A stretch of DNA of 64,000 nucleotides from CAWJFJ01 sp963800065. GTDB lineage: Bacteria > Actinomycetota > Acidimicrobiia > Acidimicrobiales > UBA8190. Location of the stretch: contig CAWCZO010000009.1 in the NCBI GenBank assembly GCA_963800065.1, positions 186,001-250,000 of the forward strand, given 5' to 3'. Numbering within the stretch: position 1 is the first letter of the stretch; each line of letters begins with the position of its first letter. The position numbers and the translations under genes are program-made. Positions 24,339 through 32,325 of the stretch are shown in pieces. The notes below the pieces were generated by a model that had not been told where the DNA came from, made no database searches, and worked only from the letters and a program-made list of their open reading frames with translations.

Positions 24339-25739
24339 ATGACCACCACAGAGCTCGACCTCGGTAAGTACAAGCTGGGATGGAGCGATGCCGAGGACTA
24401 CGTCTTCAAGCCGAAGAAGGGCCTCTCGGTCGAGATCGTCCGAGAGATGTCGGCCATGAAGCACGAGCCGGAGTGGATGCTCAAGTTCCGCCTGAAGGCC
24501 CTCGAGCGCTTCTTCTCGAAGCCCATGGCACCATGGTTCGCCGTCAACATGCCCGACCTCGATTTCGACAATATCTACTACTACATCAAGCCCACCGAGG
24601 GTCAGGTCAACTCTTGGGACGATCTTCCCGACTCCATCAAGGACACGTACGAGAAGCTCGGTATCCCGGAGGCTGAGCGCAAGTATCTTTCGGGCGTCAC
24701 GGCCCAGTATGAATCGGAGGTCGTCTTCCATCGCAACCGGGCCGACCTCGAGGCGCAGGGCGTGCTGTTCTGCGACATGGACACGGCCGTGCGTGACTAT
24801 TCCGACATGGTCCGTCGCTGGTTCGGCACCATCATCCCGCCTAACGACAACAAGTTCGCAGCGCTGAATTCGGCGGTGTGGTCGGGCGGATCGTTCATCT
24901 ACGTCCCACCGGGCGTGCAGGTGGAGATGCCACTTCAGGCGTACTTCCGTATCAACGCCGAGAACATGGGCCAGTTCGAGCGGACACTGATCATCGCCGA
25001 CGAGGGGTCACAGGTCCATTACGTCGAAGGCTGTTCGGCGCCCGTCTACTCGACCGACTCGCTCCACTCCGCCGTGGTCGAGTTGGTGGCACTGCCGGGA
25101 TCGCGGATCACCTACACGACCATCCAGAACTGGTCCAACAACGTCTACAACCTGGTCACGAAGCGGGCTCGGGCCGAGGCCGAGGCGCGCGTCGAGTGGA
25201 TCGACGGCAACATCGGATCGCGGCTCACCATGAAGTATCCCTCCGTCTATCTGATGGGCCCAAAGGCGTCGGGCGAGGTCCTGTCGGTGGCCTACGCCGG
25301 AGCTGGCCAGCACCAGGACGCGGGGGCCAAGATGGTTCATGCCGCTCCGGAGACGACATCCACCATCGTGTCGAAATCGATCTCCAAGGACGGCGGTCTA
25401 TCGACGTACCGTGGCCTCGTGCACGTGAACGAAGGTGCGAAGCACGCCAAGAGCTTCGTCCGGTGCGATGCGTTGATCCTGGACGAGCTGTCAACGTCGG
25501 AGACCAAGCCCTACATGGAGGTCGAGGAGCGCGACGCGCAGATCGGTCATGAGGCCACCGTCTCCAAGGTGGGCGAGGACCAGCTCTTCTACCTGATGAG
25601 TCGGGGGCTGTCGGAGGGCCAGGCCATGTCCATGATCGTCAACGGCTTCATCGAGCCGATCACCCGTACACTGCCTATGGAATACGCGGTCGAGTGGAGC
25701 CGGCTGATAGAGCTCCAGATGGAAGGCTCCGTCGGCTGA
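24339..25739 (+). CDS. sufB: Fe-S cluster assembly scaffold SufB
   Basis: 466 residues, full length. The N-terminal region is GKYKLGWSDAEDYVFKPKKG. The beta-helix core includes GVTAQYESEVVFHRN, NSAVWSGGSFIYVPPGVQVE, YVEGCSAPVYSTDSLHSAVV with a conserved Cys and His, and VRCDALILDELSTSETKPYM. SufB with SufC and SufD builds [4Fe-4S] clusters in the cytoplasm. ATG 24339 has AGAGG six bases upstream. It is the first gene of the forward suf block, under the TACTAT/palindrome region, so iron- or redox-responsive control is likely. Followed after 38 bases by the Cys4 protein. Confidence 0.97.
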   Translation: MTTTELDLGKYKLGWSDAEDYVFKPKKGLSVEIVREMSAMKHEPEWMLKFRLKALERFFSKPMAPWFAVNMPDLDFDNIYYYIKPTEGQVNSWDDLPDSIKDTYEKLGIPEAERKYLSGVTAQYESEVVFHRNRADLEAQGVLFCDMDTAVRDYSDMVRRWFGTIIPPNDNKFAALNSAVWSGGSFIYVPPGVQVEMPLQAYFRINAENMGQFERTLIIADEGSQVHYVEGCSAPVYSTDSLHSAVVELVALPGSRITYTTIQNWSNNVYNLVTKRARAEAEARVEWIDGNIGSRLTMKYPSVYLMGPKASGEVLSVAYAGAGQHQDAGAKMVHAAPETTSTIVSKSISKDGGLSTYRGLVHVNEGAKHAKSFVRCDALILDELSTSETKPYMEVEERDAQIGHEATVSKVGEDQLFYLMSRGLSEGQAMSMIVNGFIEPITRTLPMEYAVEWSRLIELQMEGSVG

Positions 25740-25777
25740 CGACGGGTGGGCGGGGCCGGGGCAGGGAGGGTTCAGCC

Positions 25778-26122
25778 GTGCCGATGCGGGAAGAATGCAA
25801 GCACTTTCAGAGCCGGACCTACGCCACGGGTGAGGTCGTCCGTTTCTGCGAGCTCGAACTGGCGCCCGAAGCGCCGTGGCGGTGCCCCGACGACTGCGGC
25901 TCCTACGACCGTCGTCTGGCCGACGTCGGTTGGATCCACGGCACCGTGGTGGAACCGGCCATCGAGGACGAGCCCGGTCCCGGCGGGCCCGACGTCGTCC
26001 ACCTGCTCGAAGAGGCCGAAGACATCATCGATGCTGTCGTGCCCGAGACCCTGGCCGAGGTCAAACGCGACGAGAGCAAGGCGGCGCGCTCCGGTCGGCG
26101 GTGGCCGTGGCGCCGACGGTGA
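25778..26122 (+). CDS. Small four-cysteine protein in the suf locus
   Basis: 114 residues from GTG 25778, with GGAGG eight bases upstream. The N-terminal 40 residues hold four cysteines (C7, C24, C36, C40; pattern C-x16-C-x11-C-x3-C) and His9, which suggests a zinc or Fe-S site. An acidic middle follows (EDEPGPGGPDVVHLLEEAED) and a very basic end (SGRRWPWRRR). I do not recognise the family. Its place 38 bases after sufB on the same strand suggests a role in Fe-S assembly or delivery. This is inference from position. Confidence 0.65.
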   Translation: MPMREECKHFQSRTYATGEVVRFCELELAPEAPWRCPDDCGSYDRRLADVGWIHGTVVEPAIEDEPGPGGPDVVHLLEEAEDIIDAVVPETLAEVKRDESKAARSGRRWPWRRR

Positions 26123-26132
26123 GCTCCCATGG

Positions 26133-26984
26133 TCAGCGCCCCCGGAACTCGGGAGGGCGTTTGGCCATGAATGCAGTCATGGCCTCGACGAGGTCGTCGG
26201 ACTGCAGGAATCCGGCGTTCCACGCCGCCACGTAGTCGAGACCGTCGGCTACCGACCGACCCTCTCCGGCGGTGAGGACGGCCTTCGTACCCTCGACCGC
26301 CAGGGGAGAGTTGGCGGCGATCTCGGCCGCCATGGCCCGTGTGGCGACGACGACGGCGTCGGCATCAGGGAGCACCTCGTTCACCAATCCGATCTCCTTG
26401 GCCCGGGCGGCGGTGATGTCCTTGCCCGTGTATGCGAGCTCGGCCAGGTGGCCCTTGCCGATGATCTGGGGGAGGCGCTGGAGGCTGCCGAGGTCAGCCA
26501 CGATGGCCACCTTCGTCTCGCGTATCGAGAACACGGCGTCGGCGCTCGCCATGCGGATGTCGCAGGCGCTGACCAGATCGACCCCGCCGCCGATGCAGTA
26601 CCCGTGGATGGCGGCGAGGACGGGCTTCGGACAATCGGCCACCGACGAGATGGCCTTCTGCAACCGCTTGACACCGGCCCGGGCGGCCACCGCCCGGACG
26701 GCCATGGATGGTGGCCCGTCCCCGACGCCGCCATCCTGCCTTCGACCATCGCTACCGGTGAGAAGGCCGGCCATCGCCTTGAGATCGAGTCCTACGCTGA
26801 AATGCGGGCCGCGCGCAGCCACCACCACGGCGCGGACCCCGGCGTCGCTGGATACGTCGGTCATCGCCGCCGTGAGGTCGTCCCAGAACGCCGGACCCAT
26901 GGCATTGCGGGCCTCGGGTCGATCGAGCCAGACGGTGGCGACGTGGCCGTCGCGTTCGATGTTGATCACCTGAAGATCGGGCAT
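26133..26984 (-). CDS. Enoyl-CoA hydratase/isomerase (crotonase) family protein
   Basis: 283 residues. DRPEARNAM near the start; the oxyanion hole is in FSVGLDLKAM and HGYCIGGGVDL. The segment SIRETKVAIVADLGSLQRLP carries Glu and Asp at the positions used by delta3,5-delta2,4-dienoyl-CoA isomerase, whose sequence reads similarly (ADVGTLQRLP). It may isomerise dienoyl-CoA in breakdown of unsaturated fatty acids. The start ATG 26984 is leaderless (TAAGCT, 6-base spacer). It lies antisense between the Cys4 gene and sufD, so it is not part of the suf operon. Confidence 0.85.
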   Translation of the reverse strand: MPDLQVINIERDGHVATVWLDRPEARNAMGPAFWDDLTAAMTDVSSDAGVRAVVVAARGPHFSVGLDLKAMAGLLTGSDGRRQDGGVGDGPPSMAVRAVAARAGVKRLQKAISSVADCPKPVLAAIHGYCIGGGVDLVSACDIRMASADAVFSIRETKVAIVADLGSLQRLPQIIGKGHLAELAYTGKDITAARAKEIGLVNEVLPDADAVVVATRAMAAEIAANSPLAVEGTKAVLTAGEGRSVADGLDYVAAWNAGFLQSDDLVEAMTAFMAKRPPEFRGR

Positions 26985-26990
26985 CGCCCC

Positions 26991-26996
26991 AGCTTA
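26991..26996 (-). promoter_or_regulatory. -10 box TAAGCT of leaderless crotonase gene
   Basis: TAAGCT on the reverse strand, 6-base spacer, ATG 26984. Confidence 0.5.
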
Positions 26997-27037
26997 CGGC
27001 TTCGATCCTCTCGGCCGGCGGGCTATGCCGCGGCCAC

Positions 27038-27043
27038 TAGCAT
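27038..27043 (+). promoter_or_regulatory. Possible -10 TAGCAT for sufD operon
   Basis: TAGCAT 58 bases before sufD. It would give sufD-Rieske-sufC1 their own promoter, needed because a reverse-strand gene separates them from sufB. Weak evidence alone. Confidence 0.3.
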
Positions 27044-27100
27044 GCCAGCGGGAACCACACCCGTGGCCTGCGTTGTCACGCACGTCGATGCGACCGAGGT

Positions 27101-28546
27101 ATGACTCTGACCGCCTTCACTCCCGATGCGTCTTCTGCCCTGGCCGGCCCCGCCTGGCTGGCCGAAAGGCGAGCCGAGGCGTGGGAGCGTTTCGCTGCCG
27201 GTTCGATGCCGCACGAGGCCGAGGAGATCTGGCGCTACAGCGGCATCGACCGCTTCGATCTCGACGCCTTTGCTCCCGCGCCGCCGCCCGACCTCGAGTC
27301 GACGTCGGGCCTCGACGCCGGGCGGCCCCTGGCCGCGCCCTTCGGACGGCGCTCCGCTCTGGTGGTGACACGTAACGGTGCCATCGTCGGGGTGGAGATG
27401 GCGCCATCGGTGCCTGAGGACCAGCTGTCGGTGGCCTCGGTTCTCTCCGACGCCGAGGCTCCACCGGGGTTGGGGGACCTCGCCCCCGCCCGTGATGCCT
27501 TCGGCGAGCTGCACGATGCCTTTTTGGCCGACGTGGTCCATATCGTCGTGGCCAGGAAGGCGGTCCTGGCCGATCCGGTGGTGGTCATCCACCTGGTCGA
27601 CCGGGTGGCGCCGACAGGCTCCCCGGCGGCGTTTCCCCGGAGCCTGGTCCACGTGGGCTCTTCCGCCCAAGCCGGCGTCATCGAGCTGGTGGTCAGTATG
27701 GAGAGGGCTGCCGGCTCGGGACGTCAAGTGGGGGCGTCGGCCGTTCCGGTGGGTGAGGCCATCGAGAGCACCGACCGTGCCACTGCGGCGGCGCTCGTGA
27801 TCCCGGTCACCGAGCTCGAGGTCGAGGACGATGCCCATCTGGCCTACGCCAATCTCCAGGTCCTCGATCAGTCGTGTACCCAGTTGGCCGTGCAGTCCAG
27901 CCGTGTCGGCCGGGACGCAACCCTGCGGTCCTTCACCGTCAGTCTGGGAGGTGGCTACGCACGCGTGCGGACGGACTCGGACCTGGTCGGTCAGGGGGGC
28001 CATACGTCACTGCTGGCGGCCTACCTGGGTACCGACCGACAGGTGCACGACTTCCGGACATTGCAGGATCACCACGCACCCCGAACCGAGAGCGAGCTGT
28101 TGTTCAAGGGGGCGGTGGCCGATGATTCTCGGTCCGTCTACAGCGGACTCATCCACATCCGTAACGGTGCCCACGGTGCGCATGCGTTCCAGACGAACCA
28201 CAATCTCGTTCTGTCCGAAGGGGCACACGCCGACTCGGTACCCAATCTCGACATCGAGGAGAACGACGTCCGTTGCAGTCACGCGTCCACGGTGGGCCCC
28301 ATCGACGAGGATCAGCGTTACTACCTCGAGTCGCGGGGGATCAGTCCCGCCGTGGCCGAACGGCTCATCGTGTTGGGTTTCTTCTCGGACTTGGCCAGCC
28401 GGGCCCCGTTCACCGGAGTTGGCGCATGGGTGGACACCGCCGTAAGTACCCGCCTTTCGGGTCGCCTGCCGGCGGATCGCCCGCTCACCGAGGGTCAGGT
28501 GTCGGACGGCTCGGGGACGGGAGAGCGGGGCGGGGGCGATGGGTGA
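27101..28546 (+). CDS. sufD: Fe-S cluster assembly protein SufD
   Basis: 481 residues. SufB/D beta-helix domain in the C-terminal two thirds: YTRVRTDSDLV-like segments, then VYSGLIHIRNGAHGAHAFQTNHNLVLSEGAHADSVPNLDIEENDVRCSHASTVGPIDEDQRYYLESRG, of which the DV-x-CSHA motif holds the conserved Cys and His. The N-terminal helical region contains AWLAERRAEAWERFA and EEIWRYSGID, typical of SufD. It forms the SufBC2D complex. ATG 27101. Its end overlaps the Rieske gene by eight bases, so the next three genes are translationally coupled. Confidence 0.94.
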   Translation: MTLTAFTPDASSALAGPAWLAERRAEAWERFAAGSMPHEAEEIWRYSGIDRFDLDAFAPAPPPDLESTSGLDAGRPLAAPFGRRSALVVTRNGAIVGVEMAPSVPEDQLSVASVLSDAEAPPGLGDLAPARDAFGELHDAFLADVVHIVVARKAVLADPVVVIHLVDRVAPTGSPAAFPRSLVHVGSSAQAGVIELVVSMERAAGSGRQVGASAVPVGEAIESTDRATAAALVIPVTELEVEDDAHLAYANLQVLDQSCTQLAVQSSRVGRDATLRSFTVSLGGGYARVRTDSDLVGQGGHTSLLAAYLGTDRQVHDFRTLQDHHAPRTESELLFKGAVADDSRSVYSGLIHIRNGAHGAHAFQTNHNLVLSEGAHADSVPNLDIEENDVRCSHASTVGPIDEDQRYYLESRGISPAVAERLIVLGFFSDLASRAPFTGVGAWVDTAVSTRLSGRLPADRPLTEGQVSDGSGTGERGGGDG

Positions 28547-28856
28547 GGTCGTCCGGATCTGTGGTCGGAACGAGATCGATCCGGGGCAGGCACGACGATT
28601 CGACGTCGGATCACACCGGATAGCCGTGGTGCGCATCGAAGAGGACTTCTACGCCATCGGCGACAGGTGCAGCCACGAGGACTACTCGTTGTCGGAGGGG
28701 GAAGTTATCAGCGAGGAGTGCGAGATCGAGTGCTGGAAGCACGGTTCGACCTTCGACCTGCGTACCGGTGAACCACAGACGCTCCCGGCCACCAAGGCGG
28801 TGCCGGTGTACGTCGTGCGACTCGAAGGGGACGATGTCATGGTGGAACTCCCGTGA
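28539..28856 (+). CDS. Rieske [2Fe-2S] ferredoxin of the suf cluster
   Basis: 105 residues, a stand-alone Rieske domain. The cluster ligands are in DRCSHEDY (Cys-x-His) and ECWKHGSTFDL (Cys-x2-His). The rest (IAVVRIEEDFYAIGD at the start, VPVYVVRLEGDDVMVELP at the end) fits a NirD/biphenyl-dioxygenase ferredoxin-type protein. Actinobacterial suf operons often carry this gene between sufD and sufC, where it may supply electrons. It overlaps sufD by eight bases and sufC1 by four. Confidence 0.93.
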   Translation: MGEVVRICGRNEIDPGQARRFDVGSHRIAVVRIEEDFYAIGDRCSHEDYSLSEGEVISEECEIECWKHGSTFDLRTGEPQTLPATKAVPVYVVRLEGDDVMVELP

Positions 28857-29650
28857 GGCCCACGAACGGTGGCGGTCACACTCTGGAGGTGCGGGGCCTG
28901 CGGGCCGGGGTCACGAGCCGAGAGGTGCTCGCCGGCATCGATCTGGTCGTTCGCAGCGGCGAGGTTCATGCCGTGATGGGCCCGAACGGCTCGGGCAAGA
29001 GCACCCTGGCGCACGTCCTGATGGGGAAGCCCGGGTACCAGGTGCTCGGGGGAAGCGTGACCCTCGACGGAGAGGACGTTCTGACCCTGCCGGCATGGCG
29101 CCGAGCACGCCTGGGGCTCTTTCTGGCCCCGCAGTACCCGACCGAGATCCCGGGGGTCCGTCTGCAGGAGATGCTGGCGGAGGCGTTGGCCGGGACGGGG
29201 CAGGCGTCCGCCACCGGACCCGAGGACAGGGGCCGCCAGGACGCCGGATCGGGAGCCGGATCGACCACCGACAGAGCCGCCGCCGAGGCCGTCCGGGTCG
29301 GTCTGGAGACCAAGCTCCTCGATCGACCGCTCAACGTCGACCTGTCGGGCGGAGAGCGCAAGAGGAGCGAGACGTTGCAACTGGCCGTCCTGCGCCCGCA
29401 CATCGCCATCCTCGACGAGCTCGACTCGGGTCTCGATGTCGACGGTCTGCGTGACGTAGCTCAGCGGATCCGCGCCGCCGTGGACGAGTGGGACCTCGGC
29501 GTCCTGGCCATCACCCACTACCGACGCCTGCTCTCCGTTCTGCGTCCCGATGTCGTGCACGTGCTCGTCGGCGGGCGCGTCGTGGCCAGCGGCGATGCCG
29601 CTTTGGCCGAGGAGCTGGAGCGCACCGGGTACGCGCAGTACGCACCCTGA
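28853..29650 (+). CDS. sufC: SufC-family ATPase, first copy (sufC1)
   Basis: 265 residues. Walker A GPNGSGKST, signature LSGGERKR and Walker B with catalytic Glu (ILDELDSGLD) are intact. The Q-loop region reads LFLAPQYPTEIPGV. Between it and the signature lies an insertion of about 25 residues (TGPEDRGRQDAGSGAGSTTD), absent from the second copy at 33555. GTG 28853 overlaps the Rieske stop. By position (sufB-sufD-Rieske-sufC) this is the syntenic SufC that powers the SufBCD scaffold. Confidence 0.88.
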   Translation: MRPTNGGGHTLEVRGLRAGVTSREVLAGIDLVVRSGEVHAVMGPNGSGKSTLAHVLMGKPGYQVLGGSVTLDGEDVLTLPAWRRARLGLFLAPQYPTEIPGVRLQEMLAEALAGTGQASATGPEDRGRQDAGSGAGSTTDRAAAEAVRVGLETKLLDRPLNVDLSGGERKRSETLQLAVLRPHIAILDELDSGLDVDGLRDVAQRIRAAVDEWDLGVLAITHYRRLLSVLRPDVVHVLVGGRVVASGDAALAEELERTGYAQYAP

Positions 29651-29752
29651 CACCTTCGCTGCCGCCACCCCCGGTGCCGGAACAGCACCCCGGGTCTACG
29701 GCCCGTCACGAGGTCTGACCGGGCCCGTCGTCGGTGGCCCCGTGGCGGTACC

Positions 29753-30952
29753 ATGGCCGCCACCGTCGGTCGACCGGAGCCCACCGTGCGCTTCTTCAGC
29801 TTTCATCTCATGCCGTACCCCGGTCTGCCACCGGACTACGACGGACCGGCGTGGATCACCTGTCCGAACGAGCTGTACGACCCCGCCCTCGGGGGGGAGA
29901 TCTACAACCGCTACATCGACGAGCTGCTCTACGCCGAAGAAGTCGGCTTCGACGGCGTTTGCGTCAATGAGCACCATCAGAATGCCTACGGCATCATGCC
30001 GTCGCCCAACCTGATCGCCTCCATCCTGGCCCGGCAGACGAAGAGAATCCGCATCGCCGTGGTCGGGAACGCACTGCCTCTCTACGATCCCCCCACCCGC
30101 GTGGCGGAGGAGTTCGCCATGATCGACTGCATCAGCGGCGGACGCCTCATCGCCGGGATGGTCGTGGGGGGTGGCCCCGAGTACTACTCGTTCTCCTTGA
30201 ACCCGGCCCACGCCCGTGAACGGTTCGCCGAGGCGCATGACCTGATCATCAAGGCCTGGACGGAACCCGGTCCCTTCGAGTACATCGGGAAGCACTACAA
30301 GCTCCGGTACGTGAACACCTGGCCCCGTCCCGTGCAGCAGCCACATCCCGAGATCTGGATCCCCGGTGTCGGATCCCTCGAGACCCTGGAATTCGTGGCC
30401 AAGCACCGCTACGCCTACATGGGTATTCCCTACTTCCACATCAGCGTGTTCGAGCGCATGTTCTCCCTGATGCGCGAGGCGTGCCGGGCCGAGGGATACG
30501 AAGCCGATCCCTCTCAACTGGGTTGGCTGGTACCCATCTTCGTGGCTGACACCGATGCCGAGGCCCGCCGTCGCTACGAGGACCACTTCTGGTACTTCGT
30601 ACGACGTCTGCTGCCGGGCATCAACATCTCGCCACCTGGTTACACCTCGGTCAGATCGGTCGAGAATGTCCTGAAGGGAGCGGGGACGTTCGCGCTCAAT
30701 CTGAAGACGTGGCAGGAGGTCGTCGACGGCCAGTACGCCATCGTGGGGTCGCCCGACACGGTGGCCGAACATCTCGCTGCCAACATCGAGCGCCTGGGGG
30801 TGGGCAACCTCCTCGGGCTCTTCCAGCTCGGGACTCTGCCGGCCGAGGACACCCGCAGGAACCTCACGCTGTTCGCCACCGAGGTGATGCCCCGGTTGCG
30901 CCAGCGCTTCGCTGCCACCACGGCGGCCGTGAGCGGGCCGATCCGTCCATGA
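29753..30952 (+). CDS. Luciferase-like (LLM class) oxidoreductase
   Basis: 399 residues, TIM-barrel luciferase-like family. Segments: RFFSFHLMPYPGLPPDYDG, GFDGVCVNEHHQNAYGIMPS, RIRIAVVGNALPLYDPPTRV, MIDCISGGRLIAGMVVGG and, near the end, AIVGSPDTVAEHLAANIERL. The EHH motif and the last segment are hallmarks. Reduced FMN or F420 should be the cofactor. ATG 29753 is the first in-frame start; GTG 29786 (VRFFSFHL) is possible. Its stop overlaps the next ATG (ATGA), so it is paired with the alpha/beta hydrolase, suggesting an oxygenation-plus-ester-hydrolysis module. Confidence 0.87.
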   Translation: MAATVGRPEPTVRFFSFHLMPYPGLPPDYDGPAWITCPNELYDPALGGEIYNRYIDELLYAEEVGFDGVCVNEHHQNAYGIMPSPNLIASILARQTKRIRIAVVGNALPLYDPPTRVAEEFAMIDCISGGRLIAGMVVGGGPEYYSFSLNPAHARERFAEAHDLIIKAWTEPGPFEYIGKHYKLRYVNTWPRPVQQPHPEIWIPGVGSLETLEFVAKHRYAYMGIPYFHISVFERMFSLMREACRAEGYEADPSQLGWLVPIFVADTDAEARRRYEDHFWYFVRRLLPGINISPPGYTSVRSVENVLKGAGTFALNLKTWQEVVDGQYAIVGSPDTVAEHLAANIERLGVGNLLGLFQLGTLPAEDTRRNLTLFATEVMPRLRQRFAATTAAVSGPIRP

Positions 30953-31761
30953 CCGTCCTCGACGATGACACGCTGACGACGGCGGTGGGGGTGGTCGAGA
31001 TCCGGCGCGGGGGCACCGATGCGACGGTGCCCGTCGTCTACCTTCATTCGGGACAAGGGGAGGGTGCGGCCATGGCCTTCCTCGAGGAACTGGCGGACAG
31101 CGGCCGCGTCGTGGCTCCGGTGTTTCCAGGGTTCGGCGCGTCGGAGGGCCTCGAGGCCATCGACGACATCGAGGACGCCAGCTTCCATGTGCTGGATGTG
31201 CTCGACCGGCTCGGCTTCTCCCGGGTGGACCTCGTCGGCCTCTCCCTGGGCGGTTGGATGGCGGCCGAGCTGGCCACGAGGTGGCCCGACCGGGTCAGGC
31301 GCGTCGTGCTCGTCAATGCCGTCGGGCTCTACGTCGAAGGCGCGCCCATCAAGGAGATCTTCGGTCGTCCCCTCGACGAGCTGGCCGGGGACCTGTACGC
31401 CGATCCCGATCATCCGGTGGCGCAGATGATGAGAGCCCTGGCCCAGGCGGAGGGGAGCATGGACCAGATCCCGTTCGACCTCCTCCGGCCCGTGATCCAG
31501 GCCCAGGCGGCCACAGCCAAGCTCGGGTGGAATCCCTATCTGCACAACCCGAAGCTCCGGGACCGCCTGACCCGGGTCACCGCACCGGCGCTCGTCGTGC
31601 ACGGGGAACACGACGGCATCGTTCCCCGTGCCCATGCCGAGGCCTATGTGGCCGGCATCCCCGACGCCCGGCTCGTCGATCTCGAGGGTGCCGCGCACAT
31701 GGCCGCCCTGGAGCGCCCCAGTGCGCTCGTCGACCTGGTCCTCGGTCACCTCAAAGGGTGA
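30949..31761 (+). CDS. Alpha/beta hydrolase paired with the luciferase-like enzyme
   Basis: 270 residues from ATG 30949, overlapping the upstream stop. The catalytic triad is visible: nucleophile Ser in GLSLGGWMAAE (about residue 93), Asp in VHGEHDGIVP and His in EGAAHMAALERP. HSGQGEGAA replaces the usual HG oxyanion motif. It resembles C-C bond or ester hydrolases of the MhpC group. Co-translation with a luciferase-like oxidoreductase suggests a two-step breakdown: oxidation to an ester or enol, then hydrolysis. The substrate is unknown. Confidence 0.85.
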   Translation: MTVLDDDTLTTAVGVVEIRRGGTDATVPVVYLHSGQGEGAAMAFLEELADSGRVVAPVFPGFGASEGLEAIDDIEDASFHVLDVLDRLGFSRVDLVGLSLGGWMAAELATRWPDRVRRVVLVNAVGLYVEGAPIKEIFGRPLDELAGDLYADPDHPVAQMMRALAQAEGSMDQIPFDLLRPVIQAQAATAKLGWNPYLHNPKLRDRLTRVTAPALVVHGEHDGIVPRAHAEAYVAGIPDARLVDLEGAAHMAALERPSALVDLVLGHLKG

Positions 31762-31778
31762 GCGCCGCCCGTCACCCT
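31755..31778. terminator. Hairpin joining two convergent stop codons
   Basis: AGGGTGA facing TCACCCT, a perfect 7-base stem with a 10-base loop. The left arm contains the hydrolase TGA and the right arm the sufU TGA on the other strand. Likely a bidirectional terminator, although no T-run follows. Confidence 0.45.
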
Positions 31779-32260
31779 CCGGCGGAGGCCTCGGCGTCGT
31801 CCTGGTCGAGACTCTGGGCCAGCGTGTTCCAGGACAACGTGGCGCACTTGATGCGCACCGGGAACTTGACGACCCCTTGAAGGGCCGCCAGTTCACCCAG
31901 CGCCTCAGGGTCCAAGGCCACCGGGTCATCGCTCTCGCCGTCGCCCAGGCGGGCCTCGTGGATCGACATCATGGCCTTGAACGTCCGGATCAGATCTCGC
32001 ACCTCGGGTAACGATTTGCCCTTCACCGCTCCCGACATGAGCGACGCCGAGGACTGGCTGATCGAGCAACCTTGACCGGATATCCGGATGTCGTTGAGGG
32101 TGTCGCCGTCCACGTCCACGTAGACGACCACCTCGTCCCCGCACAGGGGATTGAACCCCTCGGCACGTCGCGCCGGCGGGCTCGGCAGCTCACCTCTGTT
32201 GCGGGGGCTGCGATAGTGATCGAGGATGATCTCGCGATAGAGGTCTTCCAATCCGGGCAT
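31772..32260 (-). CDS. sufU: Fe-S assembly sulfur-acceptor protein SufU
   Basis: 162 residues. The opening LYREIILDHYRSPRNRGEL is the IscU/SufU N-terminus. Three cysteines of the zinc/sulfur-acceptor site are present: NPLCGDEV, GQGCSISQSSASLMS and RIKCATLSWNTL. The insertion between the second and third Cys regions (residues about 100-125, GDGESDDP) is a SufU rather than IscU feature. It accepts persulfide from SufS. It is last in a reverse block sufC2-sufS-sufU, 65 bases after sufS. Confidence 0.95.
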   Translation of the reverse strand: MPGLEDLYREIILDHYRSPRNRGELPSPPARRAEGFNPLCGDEVVVYVDVDGDTLNDIRISGQGCSISQSSASLMSGAVKGKSLPEVRDLIRTFKAMMSIHEARLGDGESDDPVALDPEALGELAALQGVVKFPVRIKCATLSWNTLAQSLDQDDAEASAGG

Positions 32261-32325
32261 GGGCTCCTCAGGTGTCGATCGTCGATGGTGAACGGACGTG
32301 AGTCTTCGACCAGGCCGACGTGCCG

